From Epilithonimonas lactis (lineage in GTDB: Bacteria > Bacteroidota > Bacteroidia > Flavobacteriales > Weeksellaceae): a DNA stretch of 64,000 bases. Below the pieces are notes generated by a model. That model was not told the origin of the DNA. It worked only from the letters and a program-made list of their open reading frames with translations, and searched no databases. Every line of letters starts with the position of its first letter. Position 1 is the first letter of the stretch. Shown piece by piece: positions 8,368 through 17,477 of the stretch. The position numbers were made by a program, and so were the translations under genes. The DNA is taken from NCBI RefSeq assembly GCF_900110605.1, contig NZ_FOFI01000001.1, positions 1,019,769-1,083,768 on the forward strand, in the 5' to 3' direction.

Positions 8368-8680
8368 AATTTTAAGCTATGCAAAAATAGCAGAAAAATC
8401 AAAACAGAACGGAATTAACGCAATTAATAATCATTTTTATGGCAGCTTTATCCGTCCTCCGTTCCCAATCTTTTTTGCCTGGCTTTTCCCAGCTACAAAA
8501 AAGGATTTCCACTCAGGCCGGGCTGCAGATTTCAGGGTTAGTTCACATTTAGTCGATAATGTTACACTTAAGGTTTCTATTATTAACCCAATTTAAACAA
8601 TAGTTTAATTTAATCTTACCATTCGACATTTTAAATCCCCAAAACTTGAATTTCTATTTTAAAAACAAGACTTTTGCAAA
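8368..8680. other. Intergenic region between yidD and MFS gene
   Basis: The 313-nt space separates two divergent genes. It holds the dispersed repeat at 8441-8528 and AT-rich DNA before the MFS gene. No further gene is supported; short frames here run through the repeat. Confidence 0.7.
8441..8528 (+). repeat. Dispersed palindromic repeat, GGCAGCTTTATCCG...GGGCTGCAG type (copy 1)
   Basis: Starts GGCAGCTTTATCCG and ends CACTCAGGCCGGGCTGCAG. The termini carry a GCAGC/GCTGC inverted repeat, and inside there is an ATCTTTTTTG / CAAAAAAGGAT stem around a short loop (CCTGGCTTTTCCCAGCTA). Homologous copies lie at 34279-34371 (reverse) and 40598-40716. Non-coding in all three places. Confidence 0.8.
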
Positions 8681-9832
8681 ATGGATAAGAGAATATTTCC
8701 GCTGGCTTTGGGCGGTTTGGCAATCGGGACTACAGAATTTGTGATTATGGGACTTTTGCCCGACGTTGCACACTCGCTGAAGATCTCTATTCCACAGGCT
8801 GGCCATCTTATTTCCGCTTATGCCGCTGGAGTTGTGGTTGGTGCACCGATCTTGGTAGCTTACGCAGCGAAGTTTCCACCCAAAAGAATTCTCATCTTCC
8901 TGATGATCGCCTTCACCTTGTTCAACGGATTGTCCGCTTTGGTCAGCGATTATTACACCATGATGGCGGTAAGATTTATGTCTGGACTTCCACACGGCGC
9001 ATTTTTCGGCGTTGGAGCGGTTGTTTCTTCCCGATTGGCAAAGCCTGGAAAACAGGCACAAAGTATTGCCATGATGTTCACGGGATTGACGGTTGCCAAT
9101 CTGGCAATGGTTCCATTCGTAACTTGGCTCGGACATCAGCTGAGTTGGCGATATGCGTTCGGCGTTGTCGCTTTGATCGGACTTCTCACCTTGGTTTTCC
9201 TCAAATTCCTCCTTCCTTACATGGATAGTCTGCGAACCACAACGCTCAAAGACGAACTGGAATTTTTTAAAACCCAAAAATCCTGGCACATCATTGCAAT
9301 CACAGCCATTGGTTTTGGAGGATTGTTTGCATGGTTCAGCTACATCACACCTTTGATGACCAATGTTTCAAAGTTTCCGACAGATTTCATTGCCTATATC
9401 ATGATTCTAGCTGGGGCTGGGATGGTCATTGGCAATTTCCTTGGAGCGATCATGGCAGATAAAATGCGTCCCGCTTTGGCTGCAGCAATTCTTTTGTCCG
9501 CAATGATTCTGGCGTTGGTTGGTGTTTTCTTTTTCTCGGAAAATAAGATTGCCTCTTTAATATTGACTTTCGTTTGTGGTGTTTTGTCCATGGCAGTTGG
9601 AACGCCGGTCAATATTATCATGCTTCGTTCGGCCAGAAATTCTGAGATGATGGCAGCAGCTTTTATGCAGGCAGCTTTCAATGTCGGTAATTCAATTGGA
9701 GCGTTTTTCGGAGGATTGCCTTTGGAGTTTGGATTGAGTTACAATTATCCATCGTTGGTCGGTGCTGGATTGGCTATGACAGGTTTTATACTTTGTCTGA
9801 CGTTTATTAGAAAGTACAAACCAGTCATTTAA
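8681..9832 (+). CDS. MFS transporter, DHA1/AraJ-like sugar or drug efflux
   Basis: A 383-residue protein with 12 predicted TM helices. The N-terminal LALGGLAIGTTEFVIMGLLPDVA is the hallmark of the DHA1 'AraJ/arabinose efflux' branch, followed by motif A-like AAKFPPKRILIF after TM2 and RFMSGLPHGAFFGVGAVV in TM4. It is a proton-driven inner-membrane exporter. The substrate (sugar, purine ribonucleoside or drug) cannot be read from sequence. Stand-alone gene preceded by a dispersed repeat. Confidence 0.85.
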   Translation: MDKRIFPLALGGLAIGTTEFVIMGLLPDVAHSLKISIPQAGHLISAYAAGVVVGAPILVAYAAKFPPKRILIFLMIAFTLFNGLSALVSDYYTMMAVRFMSGLPHGAFFGVGAVVSSRLAKPGKQAQSIAMMFTGLTVANLAMVPFVTWLGHQLSWRYAFGVVALIGLLTLVFLKFLLPYMDSLRTTTLKDELEFFKTQKSWHIIAITAIGFGGLFAWFSYITPLMTNVSKFPTDFIAYIMILAGAGMVIGNFLGAIMADKMRPALAAAILLSAMILALVGVFFFSENKIASLILTFVCGVLSMAVGTPVNIIMLRSARNSEMMAAAFMQAAFNVGNSIGAFFGGLPLEFGLSYNYPSLVGAGLAMTGFILCLTFIRKYKPVI

Positions 9833-9870
9833 TATTAAAAATTCCTCCCTTTAGGGTTGGGTAAATAATT

Positions 9871-10488
9871 TTAATTTTTTGATTTATCGATTGTCCGGAA
9901 AGTCAGGCTAATTCTCGGTTTAATGATTCTCGTGGTCGTTGGCAATCGGTGAAGCCAGAATTTTTGGGTTGTGTCTTTCATCATCAAAAGACTTCCGTTT
10001 TCCAAGATCAAAGAAACCAATTCTTTCGTGGTTTTATGTTTGAAATTGAATTTGCGTTCAGCTCCAAAACTGACCGAACTGATTGCACCATTTTCCTTCA
10101 GATCCTTTTCACCATCGCTGTGATAGGCCATTCCTTCCGAGCCGTCGTGGTAAAGATTTAACAGACAAGAATTAAAACTTTCGCCACTTACAGATTCTAT
10201 TTTTTCTTTGATTTCCAATAATGTTTTATTCCAGGTCAAAGCGGTTTTTGTTCTTCCAGAATAAGTGTAACTGAATGGCTCGTTTCCGTACCACGCGACT
10301 TTTCGTTTGGTCTCGATGAGTTTTCCGAAGATGATGGCTTCATCACTTTTCCATTCGATCTCGGTCATTAATTTTTGAAAATAATCGTTCGCTTCTTCCT
10401 CAGAAAATACTTTTCCGTAGTAAGAAGTCACGCCGTCGTAAGGCAGGATGTTTTCTATTAATTCAAATTGGTCGTTGAAAAGGCTCAT
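9871..10488 (-). CDS. AlkB-like 2-oxoglutarate/Fe(II) dioxygenase
   Basis: A 205-residue protein with the jelly-roll Fe(II)/2OG core: HSD at 123-125, second His at 180 (FWLHRLP) and the 2OG-binding RISLTFR at 192-198. SVSFGAERKF and the NLYHDGSEGMAYHSD region match the AlkB/ALKBH2 family. It probably repairs alkylated bases (1-methyladenine, 3-methylcytosine) by oxidative demethylation. Its ATG overlaps the TAA of the upstream lipoprotein gene (TAATG), so the two are translationally coupled, though a functional link is unclear. Confidence 0.9.
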   Translation of the reverse strand: MSLFNDQFELIENILPYDGVTSYYGKVFSEEEANDYFQKLMTEIEWKSDEAIIFGKLIETKRKVAWYGNEPFSYTYSGRTKTALTWNKTLLEIKEKIESVSGESFNSCLLNLYHDGSEGMAYHSDGEKDLKENGAISSVSFGAERKFNFKHKTTKELVSLILENGSLLMMKDTTQKFWLHRLPTTTRIIKPRISLTFRTIDKSKN

Positions 10489-10940
10489 TATTTAGTTTCG
10501 TCAAAATTATTATAATAAGTGAGATCTTTGGTGATTTTTCCATTCTCAATTTTGAAAATTGTACAAATTGCCAACTCAAATTCCGATTTGTCTGGCGTTG
10601 TTCCTGTGGAAACAAATTCTACGATGAAATGATCACCAGACGGATAGATATGTGTGATCTCATCTTTAATATCCGGACAGATCTGACCTAACTGTGAATA
10701 TCTTTTAATAAATTCTGCTTTGCTTTGTTTAACGAGTTTTTGACCTAACGATGGATCACGGAACTCTGCATTTTCAACATAAAGTTCCGAAAGTTCTTTC
10801 CATTTGTGCTCATTGAACAGTTTGAAATAATTTTCAATCAATTTTTCATTCTCAGCTTGAATCTTGTCATTCGAATCACTGCAAGAAATCAACATCGAAC
10901 AGAAAATAATTCCCGAAATTAGAATTTTGATGGCTTTCAT
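10488..10940 (-). CDS. Lipoprotein with SnoaL/NTF2-like domain
   Basis: A 150-residue protein. Lipoprotein signal with lipobox SMLISC near residue 20, then an NTF2-like cone fold (about 35-145): LIENYFKLFNEHKWKELSELYVENAEFRDPSLG is the typical first helix and strand, and FELAICTIFKIENGKITKDLTYYN the typical C-terminal strands. Members bind or isomerise small molecules, but the fold alone gives no reaction. Overlaps the alkB-like start by one base. Confidence 0.8.
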   Translation of the reverse strand: MKAIKILISGIIFCSMLISCSDSNDKIQAENEKLIENYFKLFNEHKWKELSELYVENAEFRDPSLGQKLVKQSKAEFIKRYSQLGQICPDIKDEITHIYPSGDHFIVEFVSTGTTPDKSEFELAICTIFKIENGKITKDLTYYNNFDETK

Positions 10941-11039
10941 TTGATCTGGTTTAAAGTTCTAAAATACAATTAACTTTTGAATTAATGATTATTGACAAAG
11001 TTTCGCCGTCCAAATTTTCTGTCCTTATTCTATAATCCT

Positions 11040-11047
11040 TATTTTTG
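11040..11047 (+). promoter_or_regulatory. -7 box TATTTTTG upstream of hisS
   Basis: TATTTTTGC matches TAnnTTTGC 40 nt before the hisS ATG. The leader that follows contains the repeated ATCATTTATCAATC words (11053-11080). No clear -33 TTG at the usual distance. Confidence 0.45.
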
Positions 11048-11087
11048 CAGTCGATTATCATTTATCAATCATCATTTATCTATTATA

Positions 11088-12443
11088 ATGAAGCCAAGCT
11101 TAGCAAAAGGAACGAGAGATTTTACAGCGAAAGAAGTTTCCAGAAGAAAATACATCATCAATGTTTTACAGAATAATTTCGAACTGTTCGGATTCCAGCC
11201 TTTGGAAACGCCAAGTTTCGAAAACCTTTCTACATTGACGGGGAAATATGGTGAAGAAGGTGATAGATTGATCTTTAAAATCCTGAATTCCGGCGATTAC
11301 GCTTCAAAAACAAATGATGAAGATTGGGGCACTAAAAATTCTCAAAAACTGATTTCTCAAATCTCAGAAAAAGCGCTTCGCTACGACCTTACGGTTCCGT
11401 TTGCAAGATTTGTTGCAATGAATCAAGGGCAATTGGCTTTTCCTTACAAACGTTATCAGATCCAGCCAGTTTGGCGCGCCGATCGTCCTCAGAAAGGGAG
11501 ATTCAGAGAGTTTTACCAGTGCGATGCGGATGTTGTGGGAAGTACGAGTCTTTGGCAGGAAGTAGAGTTGTTGCAATTGTATTTCAAATCGTTCAATAAC
11601 TTAAATTTAGCGGTTTCCGTTCATATCAATAATAGAAAGATCCTTTCCGGAATTGCAGAATATGCAGGAATTGCAGACCAGTTGATTGACTTCACCGTTG
11701 CGCTTGATAAATTAGATAAAATCGGAAAAGATGGCGTGACGAAAGAAATGCTGGAAAAAGGGATTTCTGAAGAAGCAATCTCAAAATTGGATTTTCTTTT
11801 TAATCAAACCAATGATGCACTAGAAAATCTATCAAACCTAAAAGAAAAATTCACAGGCAACGAAACTGGTCTAAAAGGTGTTGAAGAATTGGAATTTGTC
11901 ATCAAAAATGCTTTAGAACTTGGAATCAATTCTGAAGATCTGGTTTTTGACATCACCCTTGCCAGAGGTTTGGATTATTACACAGGCGCTATTTTCGAAG
12001 TGAAAGCGAAAGATGTCGCAATGGGATCCATCGGCGGTGGCGGACGTTATGATAACCTTACTGAGGTTTTCGGTGTGAAAGATGTTCCTGGAATCGGGAT
12101 TTCTTTTGGACTCGACAGAATCTATCTTGTGATGGAGGAATTAGGAATTTTCCCAGAAGATTCCGATGTCAAAGTGAAATATCTTTTCGCAAATTACGGC
12201 GAAACGGAATCCATCGAAGCTTTGAAGTTAATTTCGAAATTAAGAGCAAAAAACATCTCCGCAGAACTCTATCCTGAAGCTTCAAAACTAAAAAAACAAT
12301 TTACTTACGCTGAGAAAAAAGGTATCGAAAATCTGGTTTTCCTGGGCGAGCAAGAGATCAAAGACGGAAATGTTACCATCAAAGATCTGCAGGCTGGCGA
12401 GCAACAAACCTTGACAATCGAAGCATTTTTAGACTTGATCTAA
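11088..12443 (+). CDS. hisS: Histidyl-tRNA synthetase
   Basis: A 451-residue class II aminoacyl-tRNA synthetase that charges tRNA-His. It starts [11 protein letters not shown], motif 2 is [12 protein letters not shown], the histidine-specific signatures [12 protein letters not shown] and [14 protein letters not shown] are present, motif 3 is [11 protein letters not shown], and a C-terminal anticodon-binding domain covers about 355-451. The start at 11088 removes a spurious 32-codon in-frame extension that runs through the repeat-rich leader. The stop codon region overlaps the end of the converging TPR/AraC gene by 4 nt. Confidence 0.96.
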   Translation: MKPSLAKGTRDFTAKEVSRRKYIINVLQNNFELFGFQPLETPSFENLSTLTGKYGEEGDRLIFKILNSGDYASKTNDEDWGTKNSQKLISQISEKALRYDLTVPFARFVAMNQGQLAFPYKRYQIQPVWRADRPQKGRFREFYQCDADVVGSTSLWQEVELLQLYFKSFNNLNLAVSVHINNRKILSGIAEYAGIADQLIDFTVALDKLDKIGKDGVTKEMLEKGISEEAISKLDFLFNQTNDALENLSNLKEKFTGNETGLKGVEELEFVIKNALELGINSEDLVFDITLARGLDYYTGAIFEVKAKDVAMGSIGGGGRYDNLTEVFGVKDVPGIGISFGLDRIYLVMEELGIFPEDSDVKVKYLFANYGETESIEALKLISKLRAKNISAELYPEASKLKKQFTYAEKKGIENLVFLGEQEIKDGNVTIKDLQAGEQQTLTIEAFLDLI

Positions 12444-14206
12444 TTATCAGAAAACAAACCACGGATATTTCCAATGGAGGAAGAATGGGAATCGGGATTT
12501 TCTATTTCCTTCTTTCTTTTTCTAATGAAATCGGTCGGTCGGATGCCATTGATCTCATGGAAAAGGTCAGAGAAATTCTGTCTCGATGCAATACCACATT
12601 CCTTTGCCAGACTATCGATCGTATAATTGAGGTAGATGCTCTTTTCGAACAATAGTTTTGTGATGTACCGGATTCGGAGATCGCCCAAATATCGATTGAA
12701 ATTCATCCCTTTTTGCTCATTGATGACATTGGAAAGATAGTTGGAATTGGTATCAAACTGCACGGCTAACTTCTGGATGGTAAGGCCTTTTTGGGTAAAT
12801 TGGGTTTTATCCTCGAATTTTTTTAGCTTATGCAAAAGGTCATTTCTGATCGCTTCAGTAATGTGTGTTTTTTTGTCGTCACTTATCTCTGTAGGCTGCG
12901 CTGCTTGTGAAGCAACATTGCTGTTGGTTTCGTAACTGTGAGATTTCAACTTCTCCTGTAAGGCAAGATATTGGCCAAGCGTGCTCTTTTCTTTCTTGTG
13001 TCTTTTCAATAATATATAGGAGAGAATTCCTGCAGTGATCACCAAAAATGCAATTACAAAGAAACCCCAAGTATTGGCTGTCTGCAGTTTTCCTTTTTCT
13101 TCCATCAAAGTATTGGTGTCGTACTCTCTATGGATCTTCGAGGATAGATAGGCAAAATCTCTAGAAATAATGCTGTCTGCTTTTAGAAGTTGAGTAGTGT
13201 AGTAGAGCTGCTGTTCCTTGTTTTTTTGAGTTTTATAATGGTTGATGAGGAACTCGTAGTTTTCACGTAGCTCCGGAAGGATGAACTCATGTTTGTTGAA
13301 GATTGAATCTATCTTTTTGAAATTGGAGATTGCTAGATCATCTTTATTAAGTGCTAGATAACTTTTCCCGATGTAAAAATAATCAACAGATATCCATGCG
13401 AAATCATCTTTCATAAGTCTCGCAGATTCACCAAGATCAGTGATTGCGGACTGATATCTATTATTATTAAACTCTGACAGACCTTTCGATTTAAGAAAAT
13501 AGCTTCGCTCCTGAAGAAAATCCTTATTATTGAAAGTTTTTAGCAATCCAATATCGATAAGGGAATCTATGCTTTTCAAATCTCCCATATTTCGATAACA
13601 GACAATCATCTGGTGAAGCGTGTTAAGATATCCTTTCTTGTTATTGAGGGTTTTAAATTGATGCTGGGATGTATCATTAGCCTCGGCTTCAAAGAAGGTA
13701 AGACAGTTTTTAAACAGCTCAAGTGCTTCCTCGTGATAGCCTAGATAGTTTTTAACAACGCCAAGATGATAGTAGATTTTGTATTTCAGATACATGTCAT
13801 TTGTACTCTTGGCGTATTTGTAGGCCATGATATACTCGTCAAGCGCTGGTTTGTATTTTTTAAAATTAGCGTAGTAGATACTTCCTTTTAGAATATAGGC
13901 AAAGGATATCCGGTCATCACTGGCAGATTTGTATGCAGCATCAAGACAGCTATCTGCATACTGGATTTTTTTATCACGAGATTTTGCATAAAAAACAGCA
14001 TCCCTGTAGCCTTGGAAAAGTTCCGAATATTTTTTTTCGTTTTTTGCCTTTTTTATAAATGGATTTAGATTTTCGAAAGCTCTAGCGTCATTCTCGCTGT
14101 AGTTTTCATATCTTCTCCTATAATCATCATAGCTTTTTGGTGTCTTATCCTTAGAATAAATAAGACTGAAAGAAAATGCCAATATGATAAAGAAAAAATT
14201 TTTCAT
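12440..14206 (-). CDS. TPR-repeat membrane regulator with C-terminal AraC-type DNA-binding domain
   Basis: A 588-residue protein. Signal peptide or anchor at residues 1-18 ([18 protein letters not shown]), about 330 residues of TPR-like helices ([34 protein letters not shown]), one TM helix near 375-397 ([21 protein letters not shown]), then a linker and an AraC HTH domain (about 470-575; [21 protein letters not shown] and [22 protein letters not shown] are the two helix-turn-helices). The layout is a one-component sensor: periplasmic TPR domain, membrane, cytoplasmic DNA binding. It is divergent from a tiny lipoprotein gene 285 nt away, its likely partner. Start 14206 fits the signal peptide better than the upstream Met. 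Confidence 0.85.
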   Translation of the reverse strand: MKNFFFIILAFSFSLIYSKDKTPKSYDDYRRRYENYSENDARAFENLNPFIKKAKNEKKYSELFQGYRDAVFYAKSRDKKIQYADSCLDAAYKSASDDRISFAYILKGSIYYANFKKYKPALDEYIMAYKYAKSTNDMYLKYKIYYHLGVVKNYLGYHEEALELFKNCLTFFEAEANDTSQHQFKTLNNKKGYLNTLHQMIVCYRNMGDLKSIDSLIDIGLLKTFNNKDFLQERSYFLKSKGLSEFNNNRYQSAITDLGESARLMKDDFAWISVDYFYIGKSYLALNKDDLAISNFKKIDSIFNKHEFILPELRENYEFLINHYKTQKNKEQQLYYTTQLLKADSIISRDFAYLSSKIHREYDTNTLMEEKGKLQTANTWGFFVIAFLVITAGILSYILLKRHKKEKSTLGQYLALQEKLKSHSYETNSNVASQAAQPTEISDDKKTHITEAIRNDLLHKLKKFEDKTQFTQKGLTIQKLAVQFDTNSNYLSNVINEQKGMNFNRYLGDLRIRYITKLLFEKSIYLNYTIDSLAKECGIASRQNFSDLFHEINGIRPTDFIRKRKKEIENPDSHSSSIGNIRGLFSDN

Positions 14207-14491
14207 TGTGATATTTATCTTCGTCATTTGTTCTGCAAAAGTACACAATAATAAAATATGATTAAGAAATATTTACTCAAAATTGATTATGTTTAATATT
14301 ACTAAAATTACATATTAAAATGCTTGAATATCAGAGTTTTAGCTTTGTCTTTATTTGTGAATTAGGACGTGTCGATTTCGTAATAGAGACCACTATTATT
14401 TTTATAAATGATAATTTGATTATACTTTCGTCAAACAATTACGGCACAAATTTTTTAAAATAATAACAAAAAATAATAATAGGTTCCAATT

Positions 14492-14713
14492 ATGAAAAGA
14501 CTAATCACTATCGCGGCGATTGCAGTTGTATCATTAAGTTTTGCATCTTGCAGACAAGATGATGAAGCTACTGTACTTTCAAATAATGAAACTCAAGAGA
14601 TGTTGAGCAACAGAAAAGTTTTAGGAGACTCTGTAATAGTGAGTGCAAATGTTGTGAAAAAGGATGCGGCTGTTGATCCAGATCCGCCTTATAAAGATCC
14701 TACTAGATGGTAA
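14492..14713 (+). CDS. Small lipoprotein, 73 residues, C-terminus DPPYKDPTRW
   Basis: The precursor begins MKRLITIAAIAVVSLSFASC, a lipobox with lipid Cys20, leaving a mature chain of 54 residues that is acidic in the middle and ends in a proline-rich PDPPYKDPTRW. No enzyme motif. It is divergent from the TPR/AraC membrane regulator and closed by a strong terminator, so it is a single-gene transcript. I infer that it may be the target or the ligand of that regulator; no family can be named with confidence. Confidence 0.7.
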   Translation: MKRLITIAAIAVVSLSFASCRQDDEATVLSNNETQEMLSNRKVLGDSVIVSANVVKKDAAVDPDPPYKDPTRW

Positions 14714-14743
14714 AATATTGAAACATTCATTCTTAATACTATA

Positions 14744-14781
14744 AACCTTGATCCATTGCAAAATGGATCAAGGTTGTTTTT
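14744..14781 (+). terminator. Strong terminator after the small lipoprotein gene
   Basis: Perfect 14-bp stem AACCTTGATCCATT / AATGGATCAAGGTT with a GCAA tetraloop, followed by GTTTTTACTG. It lies 30 nt after the stop codon. Confidence 0.93.
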
Positions 14782-14952
14782 ACTGTTGTGGTAAAAGCTG
14801 AGAATTTGTTTACTTAAAAATGAGATAATGATCTATGTCTAAAATATATAACTTGATAGTAATGAAATTGGCAAAGATTATCTTGTCTGTTCTAACCATG
14901 TGTTTCGGCGAGGGAATATTTCGTAAAAAGACAGATTAAAGAAAAGTTTAGC

Positions 14953-14960
14953 TATTTTTG
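14953..14960 (+). promoter_or_regulatory. -7 box TATTTTTG upstream of cvfB-like gene
   Basis: TATTTTTGC matches the TAnnTTTGC element, 16 nt before the ATG at 14977. Confidence 0.45.
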
Positions 14961-14976
14961 CAGCAAATTCAATTCT

Positions 14977-15801
14977 ATGAAACCTGGTCAAATCCAAACT
15001 TTAACAATTGCCGAACAAATATCTTCTGGTTTTATCCTTAAGGATGAGCTTGGTGAAAAAGCATTCATCCAAAAAATATTTGCAGATGAATCCTGGGAAA
15101 TTGGAAATGAAGTTGACGTATTTGTCTATCAGGATGATGGCGCATTAAAAGCAACCACCGAAAAAGCAAACGCCCAAGTTGGCGAGTTCGCTGTCATGAC
15201 CTGCGTACAGAGTCTGCCTACAGGTGCATTCATGGATTGGGGAATCATCAAAGATCTCTTCATCCCGTACAAACAACAAAAATCAAAAATTCTTGAAGGG
15301 AAACGCTACATCGTCTATGTTTACGAAGACGAAGCAACAGGTTTGACCACAGGAACTACCAAATTTAAACGCAATCCACAATACGAAGATTTACCTCTGA
15401 GACAAGGCGACAAAGTTGACCTGATTATGATGAACGAATCCGAGTTAGGTTGGAATGTTGTCATCAATAAAGAATATATCGGATTGATCTATGCTTCCGA
15501 TGTCTTCAAAAAGCTATATCCACTTTCCGAAGAAACAGGTTACATCAAGACCATTCGTGAGGATGGAAAAATTGATGTAACCCTTCAGCCACAAGGTTTC
15601 GAAAACGTGGATGAGTTCAAACAGGCTATTCTAGATAAGTTGAATGACAATTACGGATTGCTCTATCTTTCTGATAAATCTTCGCCCGAAGAGATCAAAG
15701 ATGAACTTCAAATGAGCAAAAAGAACTTTAAGAAAGCCATTGGAAGTCTGTACAAAGATAAGATCATCGAGATCGCTGATGACAGAATAAAACTTCTTTA
15801 A
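14977..15801 (+). CDS. cvfB: S1-like RNA-binding protein, CvfB family
   Basis: A 274-residue protein made of successive S1/OB-fold beta barrels (residues 1-65, 66-140, 145-210) and a C-terminal winged helix (about 215-274; SSPEEIKDELQMSKKNFKKAIGSLYKDKII). This order is that of CvfB (conserved virulence factor B), a nucleic-acid-binding protein known from Staphylococcus. The cytoplasmic target RNA is unknown here. Followed 100 nt later by the epimerase gene on the same strand. Confidence 0.88.
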   Translation: MKPGQIQTLTIAEQISSGFILKDELGEKAFIQKIFADESWEIGNEVDVFVYQDDGALKATTEKANAQVGEFAVMTCVQSLPTGAFMDWGIIKDLFIPYKQQKSKILEGKRYIVYVYEDEATGLTTGTTKFKRNPQYEDLPLRQGDKVDLIMMNESELGWNVVINKEYIGLIYASDVFKKLYPLSEETGYIKTIREDGKIDVTLQPQGFENVDEFKQAILDKLNDNYGLLYLSDKSSPEEIKDELQMSKKNFKKAIGSLYKDKIIEIADDRIKLL

Positions 15802-15903
15802 AACTTTTTCGATATTTCAGATGTTTATTGTCAGTTCTCATAATCTTAATGCAGGATTGACTTTACTTGGACTCGTTTTTGATTCCAAATAGGAAATTCC
15901 TTC

Positions 15904-16806
15904 ATGAAAAAGATTCTCATCAGTGGCGCAACAGGACTTGTAGGCAAAAAAATTGCAAGAAAATTATTCGAAAGAGGTTATCAGGTAGAGATTCTCGTCC
16001 GTTCCAAACCTCAGAATTCTGACTTCAGATCTTATGAATGGAATTATGAAAAGAAATTCTTGGAAGGAGGTGCGTTAGATAACACCTACATTTTCATTCA
16101 TCTCGCCGGTGCATCGATCAGCAAACGTTGGACCAAGACCTATAAAGAAGAAGTTTACAAAAGTCGTGTCGATTCTGCTCAGTTCATCTTTGAAGAGATG
16201 CAAAAACGAAAGATCTACCCAGAAGCAGTAATTTCCTCGTCGGCCGCTGGGATCTATGGACAGACAACTTCACAGCAAATTTTCACCGAAAATGACCAAC
16301 ATGCCAATGACTTTCTAGGAAATGTCTGCAAAGATTGGGAAGAGAAAGCCTTCCAGTTTCAAGAACTTGGAAGTAGAGTAGTATGTGTCAGAACATCGAC
16401 TGTTTTATCAGAAAAAGGCGGCGCGTTGGAAGTCTTGAAGAAGCCCATCGAACTGAATGTCGGAGCTGCATTAGGAACTGGCGACCAATATTTTCCGTGG
16501 ATCCAAATCGATGATCTGGTCAATATCTATGTCAAAGCGGTGGAAGATGTTTCGATGAATGGAGCTTACAACGCTTCTGCACCAGATTTCATTAATAATA
16601 GAGAACTCACTAGAAAAATTGCTTCTCATCTTGGTAAGAAATTGTGGTTACCCAATATTCCAAAATTCATCATCAAAACAGTTTTAGGCGAAATGTCCGT
16701 CTTGGCTTTAGAAGGCAGTAGAATTTCATCAAACAAGATTGAAAATGCTGGTTTCAAATTCCAGTACAACAATCTCGATGCGGCGCTGAGCGATGTCATT
16801 AATTAA
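15904..16806 (+). CDS. TIGR01777-family NAD(P)-dependent epimerase
   Basis: A 300-residue extended SDR. The Rossmann motif GATGLVG (residues 8-14) binds NAD(P), SSSAAGIYG carries the active Ser/Tyr region, and the C-terminal DUF1731-type domain begins around 245 (LWLPNIPKFIIKTVLGEMSVLALEGSR). TIGR01777/YfcH proteins are nucleotide-sugar-epimerase-like; the substrate is not established. The small coiled-coil membrane gene follows 51 nt downstream. Confidence 0.88.
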   Translation: MKKILISGATGLVGKKIARKLFERGYQVEILVRSKPQNSDFRSYEWNYEKKFLEGGALDNTYIFIHLAGASISKRWTKTYKEEVYKSRVDSAQFIFEEMQKRKIYPEAVISSSAAGIYGQTTSQQIFTENDQHANDFLGNVCKDWEEKAFQFQELGSRVVCVRTSTVLSEKGGALEVLKKPIELNVGAALGTGDQYFPWIQIDDLVNIYVKAVEDVSMNGAYNASAPDFINNRELTRKIASHLGKKLWLPNIPKFIIKTVLGEMSVLALEGSRISSNKIENAGFKFQYNNLDAALSDVIN

Positions 16807-16857
16807 TGTCTTTTTGCAAATCGCTTTTTAAATCCTTACTTTTATCAAAATTTATCA

Positions 16858-17400
16858 ATGAAAATCACAGAAGAAACTCAGGAAAAACTGACTATTTTAG
16901 AGAAAATCGCCAATGGGATCATTTGGTGGGTAGGTTCTATTCAGTCATTGGTTTTCCATACGGTTTTCTTCATCGTGTGTTTTGCATTGCCGATTTTTAA
17001 TATTGTAGAATTTGAACATATGTTGTTGGTTCTCACCACGGTTGTTTCGTTGGAAGCGATTTATTTGGCGATTTTCATTCAAATGTCTGTCAACAAAAGT
17101 ACAGAACATATCGAGGATCTGAAGGAAGATGTGAACGAGATCCAAGAAGATATTGATGAGATCCAGGAAGACATCGAGGAGATCCAGGAAGATGTAGAAG
17201 AGATCCAAGAAGACATTGACGAAATCCAGGAAGATGTGGAAGAAATCAACGAGGACGATGATGAGGACGACCACAGCGAACGCGCCAGAACGGTCATGCT
17301 GAAGAGCAAAGTTTCCAATAATAAAAATGATATCAAAAACCTGAAAGACAAGATCAAAGAATTGGAAGGTTTGATTGAGAATTTGAAAAAAGAAGATTAA
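16858..17400 (+). CDS. Two-TM membrane protein with perfect heptad coiled coil
   Basis: A 180-residue protein. Two TM helices (about 22-47 and 55-78; the second, VVSLEAIYLAIFIQMSVN, resembles DUF1003) are followed by an acidic coiled coil at 85-135 made of six to seven near-identical heptads of the form EIQEDIx, then an EDDDEDDHSERAR hinge and a second coiled coil (about 155-178). The repeat is visible in DNA as 21-nt units from 17134 to about 17250. Function unknown; it may be a membrane-anchored spacer or oligomerising protein. The opposite-strand frames here are shadows. Confidence 0.75.
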   Translation: MKITEETQEKLTILEKIANGIIWWVGSIQSLVFHTVFFIVCFALPIFNIVEFEHMLLVLTTVVSLEAIYLAIFIQMSVNKSTEHIEDLKEDVNEIQEDIDEIQEDIEEIQEDVEEIQEDIDEIQEDVEEINEDDDEDDHSERARTVMLKSKVSNNKNDIKNLKDKIKELEGLIENLKKED

Positions 17401-17442
17401 TTCTATTTCCTCACGTTGTTTGAGCGTAGCCGAAGACAATTA

Positions 17443-17466
17443 TTTGTCAGTCTGAGGCTCTCGAAG
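17443..17466 (+). repeat. Dispersed repeat TGTCAGTCTGAGGCTCTCGA (copy 1)
   Basis: A 24-nt sequence ending CTGAGGCTCTCGAAG is identical to 35659-35682. The preceding 17411-17440 (CACGTTGTTTGAGCGTAGCC...) looks like the degenerate partner arm. It lies between two converging genes and may double as a transcription end. Confidence 0.75.
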
Positions 17467-17477
17467 ACTAATAAAAA

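Noticed and set aside
14835..14939. 34-codon frame MSKIYNLIVMKLAKIIL... between the lipopeptide terminator and cvfB
   Set aside because: No promoter or ribosome-binding signal close to the ATG, and too short to judge without homologues.
17125..17270. Regular tandem repeat taken as a possible CRISPR array
   Set aside because: Units of 21 nt with no spacers, in frame with a coiled-coil protein.
16945..17439. 164- and 92-residue frames opposite the coiled-coil gene
   Set aside because: They mirror the 21-nt repeat on the other strand and give Ser- or Phe/Leu-rich strings; the plus-strand protein is clearly the real one.
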